From: Solirubrobacteraceae bacterium
GTDB lineage: Bacteria; Actinomycetota; Thermoleophilia; Solirubrobacterales; Solirubrobacteraceae
DNA length: 6,789 bases
NCBI GenBank assembly: GCA_025928415.1
Contig: JAICJK010000139.1
Span: forward strand, 1 to 6,789
Direction: 5' to 3'
This document shows positions 6,234 through 6,789 of this stretch, piece by piece (positions within the stretch are counted from its first letter, which is position 1; every line of letters starts with the position of its first letter). Under the pieces are notes generated by a model. It was not told where the DNA came from and ran no database searches. It saw only the letters and a list, made by a program, of their open reading frames with translations. The translations under genes and the position numbers were made by a program.

Positions 6234-6270
6234 GGCGCCGCGCGCCGGGCCGGCGCCGACGTGCGCCGGC
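6234..6270. terminator. Tandem hairpins between convergent genes, likely bidirectional terminator
   Basis: The first hairpin pairs GGCGC (6234-6238) with GCGCC (6242-6246) around a CGC loop. The second is a perfect eight-pair stem, GCCGGCGC (6249-6256) with GCGCCGGC (6263-6270), around CGACGT. They lie between the stop of the sigma factor gene and the stop of the convergent minus-strand gene at 6279, the right place for shared termination. T-runs are absent. Confidence 0.5.
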
Positions 6271-6278
6271 GGGCATGC

Positions 6279-6743
6279 TCACGCTCCGGACACGCGCTCG
6301 AGCTCCGGCACCCGTGCGGCCGCTGCGGCGCGAGCGCCGGGTGCCGCCGCGCGGGTGGGCAGGAACCGCTCGCGGAGCTCCCGCGTCGAGTCGCGGATGA
6401 AGCGCTCCCGGGCGCGCCGCTCCTCCGCGGTCATCCTGCGGGTGAAGTGGGTCGGCGCGGGCTCGAGGGCGACCAGGCGGCGGACAACGCTGCCGCTGCG
6501 GCGCGCGTCCGGGTCGCGGCTCGGCCAGTCGGGGTCCGTCTCGCCGATGACCTCGCCCGAGGCCACGAGGCGCGCGATCGCACGCCGGACGGCGATGCGC
6601 TGCCGCGGCGCGGGGTGCCTCGAGTCGTAGATCGCGTGCGCGATCTCGGCGTGGCTGTAGAGCCGGGGCAGGCAAGAGCGCTCGTCGACGGGAGCCCCCG
6701 CGATCAATCTCGCGACGGCGTCGTAGGCGGGGGAACGCGCCAC
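6279..6743 (-). CDS. Small basic protein with a probable winged-helix DNA-binding segment, function unknown
   Basis: The 154-residue product is not a family I can name. Residues ~25-70 read as a winged-helix: helix LYSHAEIAHAIYD (28-40), then the recognition-helix-like RQRIAVRRAIARLVASGEV (47-65), ending in a GEVIGETD wing. A linker (~74-100) follows, then a highly charged helical stretch (~103-125, MTAEERRARERFI...) and an Ala/Arg-rich tail. No signal peptide or membrane segment is present. It may be a DNA-binding regulator or accessory protein. The GTG at 6743 has no good ribosome binding site, but a -10 box (minus strand TAGGTT, 6756-6751) stands seven bases upstream, as for a leaderless mRNA. 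The gene is convergent with the sigma factor gene. Codon bias matches its neighbours, which supports a real gene. Confidence 0.7.
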   Translation of the reverse strand: MARSPAYDAVARLIAGAPVDERSCLPRLYSHAEIAHAIYDSRHPAPRQRIAVRRAIARLVASGEVIGETDPDWPSRDPDARRSGSVVRRLVALEPAPTHFTRRMTAEERRARERFIRDSTRELRERFLPTRAAAPGARAAAAARVPELERVSGA

Positions 6744-6750
6744 GGATGCG

Positions 6751-6756
6751 AACCTA
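6751..6756 (-). promoter_or_regulatory. -10 box placed for a leaderless transcript
   Basis: On the minus strand the sequence reads TAGGTT, fitting TAnnnT, followed by seven bases and then the GTG start at 6743. Transcription would therefore begin at or next to the start codon. No recognisable -35 box is present at 16-18 bases upstream. Leaderless RTG starts directly behind a -10 box are common in actinobacteria. Confidence 0.45.
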
Positions 6757-6789
6757 GACGACGCGCGGCGGCGTGCGGGGAAAATTCCA

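Overview
The window is very GC-rich with strong G/C third-position bias, GTG and TTG starts, and Shine-Dalgarno sequences of the GGGAGGA type. It encodes an actinobacterial-type sigma factor of the SigG kind. Together with a secreted protein ending in a cysteine-bounded beta domain of a sort I associate with Solirubrobacterales, this suggests a high-GC actinobacterium, possibly a member of Thermoleophilia. The phylum-level guess is fairly firm; the class-level guess is an inference.

Layout: a complete tRNA-Asp (7-80) is followed by about 360 bases without a gene, which contain a strong two-part stem-loop (311-354) and a clear ribosome binding site. Next come two overlapping genes (ATGA overlap at 1613-1616): a secreted DUF3494 'ice-binding-like' protein with a Pro/Thr-rich linker and an extra C-terminal domain (441-1616), and a secreted L,D-transpeptidase with an SH3-like domain and an intact YkuD active site (1613-2347). 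Then, still on the plus strand but separately spaced, are a 93-residue ABM-like small protein (2460-2741) and a class I SAM-dependent methyltransferase (2851-3645). A hairpin separates the methyltransferase from a convergent 14-TM DHA2-type MFS exporter gene (minus strand, 3708-5102). The exporter is divergent from an ECF sigma factor with a fused SnoaL-like C-terminal domain (SigG/ECF56-like, 5214-6218); the two share a 111-base intergenic region. After a double hairpin, a minus-strand gene for a small basic protein with a probable winged-helix segment (6279-6743) closes the window, with a TAGGTT -10 box placed as for a leaderless transcript.

How the genes relate: the only strongly supported functional unit is the DUF3494/L,D-transpeptidase pair, both exported and probably translationally coupled, which points to a cell-envelope or surface role. 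The exporter/sigma pair is a plausible regulatory unit by divergence only. The small ABM-like protein, the methyltransferase and the winged-helix protein show no clear link to each other. I see no CRISPR array, transposase, integrase or insertion sequence.
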